A DNA stretch of 6,331 bases, taken from positions 6,278-12,608 of the forward strand of contig DMQT01000036.1 in the NCBI GenBank assembly GCA_003455595.1, given 5' to 3'. Position 1 is the first letter of the stretch, and the number at the start of each line of letters is the position of its first letter. The notes beneath the pieces were generated by a model. It saw only the letters and a list, made by a program, of their open reading frames with translations, was not told the origin of the DNA and ran no database searches. Both the position numbers and the translations under genes were made by a program. This document shows positions 6,069-6,331 of the stretch, piece by piece. The stretch comes from Betaproteobacteria bacterium (GTDB taxonomy: Bacteria > Pseudomonadota > Gammaproteobacteria > Burkholderiales > Sulfuriferulaceae).

Positions 6069-6331
6069 GTGAACGCAATCAAACCCCTGATTTCATTCCG
6101 GTGGATGTTGTTGCTGGCCGTGTTGGCCGGACTGGCTGGCTGTGCGAGTAATCAATACCCGGCAGCGCCAAAGGACGACAATGCACCCGCCTGGAATTAT
6201 CTGATCGGCCCTGGCGACAGCGTTAACGTGTTTGTCTGGCGTAACCCCGAAGTGTCGGGCAATTTCCCGGTACGTCCTGACGGCAAAATGACCATGTCGC
6301 TGGTAGAAGACATGCCTGCAAGTGGCAAAAC
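6069..6331 (+). CDS. Polysaccharide export lipoprotein, Wza/EpsE type (partial, 5' end)
   Basis: Only the first 87 codons are present; the gene runs off the window. The product should be an outer-membrane polysaccharide exporter. The start is GTG with a strong ribosome site. Residues 1-24 form a lipoprotein signal peptide with basic residues (K5, R11), a hydrophobic core and the lipobox LAGC, so lipidation is expected at C25. After a short linker the polysaccharide export domain begins at about residue 44 with YLIGPGDSVNVFVWRNPEVS, followed by FPVRPDGKMTM and LVEDMPASGK. This is the typical beginning of the Wza-type domain and closely resembles export proteins of exosortase (XrtA/PEP-CTERM) exopolysaccharide loci. 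In those loci this gene normally comes first, followed by a chain-length determinant protein and a tyrosine kinase. The exosortase link is an inference, because the downstream genes are not in the window. Confidence 0.9.
   Translation, partial: MNAIKPLISFRWMLLLAVLAGLAGCASNQYPAAPKDDNAPAWNYLIGPGDSVNVFVWRNPEVSGNFPVRPDGKMTMSLVEDMPASGK

Noticed and set aside
1..6331. CRISPR arrays, tRNA or rRNA genes, insertion sequences, attachment sites.
   Set aside because: On reading the window I saw no spaced direct repeats, no tRNA-like cloverleaf, no transposase and no flanking duplications.

Overview
The window is high-GC bacterial DNA, tightly packed with genes. It suggests a Gram-negative betaproteobacterium: a NodI/NodJ-type ABC exporter of the kind common outside rhizobia in Betaproteobacteria, a QseB/QseC-like two-component pair, and the first gene of an exosortase-type exopolysaccharide locus. 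The taxon is inferred from gene content; there is no rRNA or other marker.

Layout. (1) 32-2061, plus strand: an OmpR/PhoB-class response regulator and its sensor histidine kinase, coupled by an ATGA overlap. (2) 2062-2129: a short convergent gap with a weak hairpin. (3) 2130-5121, minus strand: five genes packed end to end. In transcription order they are a MazG-like nucleotide pyrophosphohydrolase, a thioredoxin-fold [2Fe-2S] ferredoxin, a serine alpha/beta hydrolase, an ABC ATPase (NodI type) and an ABC-2 permease (NodJ type). Every junction overlaps by 4 or 13 nt or is separated by 1 nt. (4) 5122-5168: a 47-bp divergent promoter gap. (5) 5169-5768, plus strand: a short, divergent QueC-family PP-loop protein. 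(6) 5769-6068: 300 bp without a gene but rich in regulatory sequence. It holds two sigma-54-type (-24/-12) promoter candidates in tandem, an inverted repeat between them, a palindrome that matches the IHF consensus, and a strong Shine-Dalgarno. (7) 6069 to the window end: the first 87 codons of a Wza/EpsE-type polysaccharide export lipoprotein, cut by the window edge.

How the parts relate. The two-component pair is a self-contained signalling unit whose targets are not visible here. The minus-strand operon ends in an ATPase/permease pair that should form one inner-membrane exporter; the three preceding small enzymes have no obvious common pathway with it. The most informative region is 5769-6331. 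Exosortase-linked exopolysaccharide loci of Betaproteobacteria commonly encode the PrsK/PrsR regulators and depend on RpoN, and the leader of this export gene carries two good -24/-12 elements. That predicts sigma-54 control of the locus that continues beyond the window.
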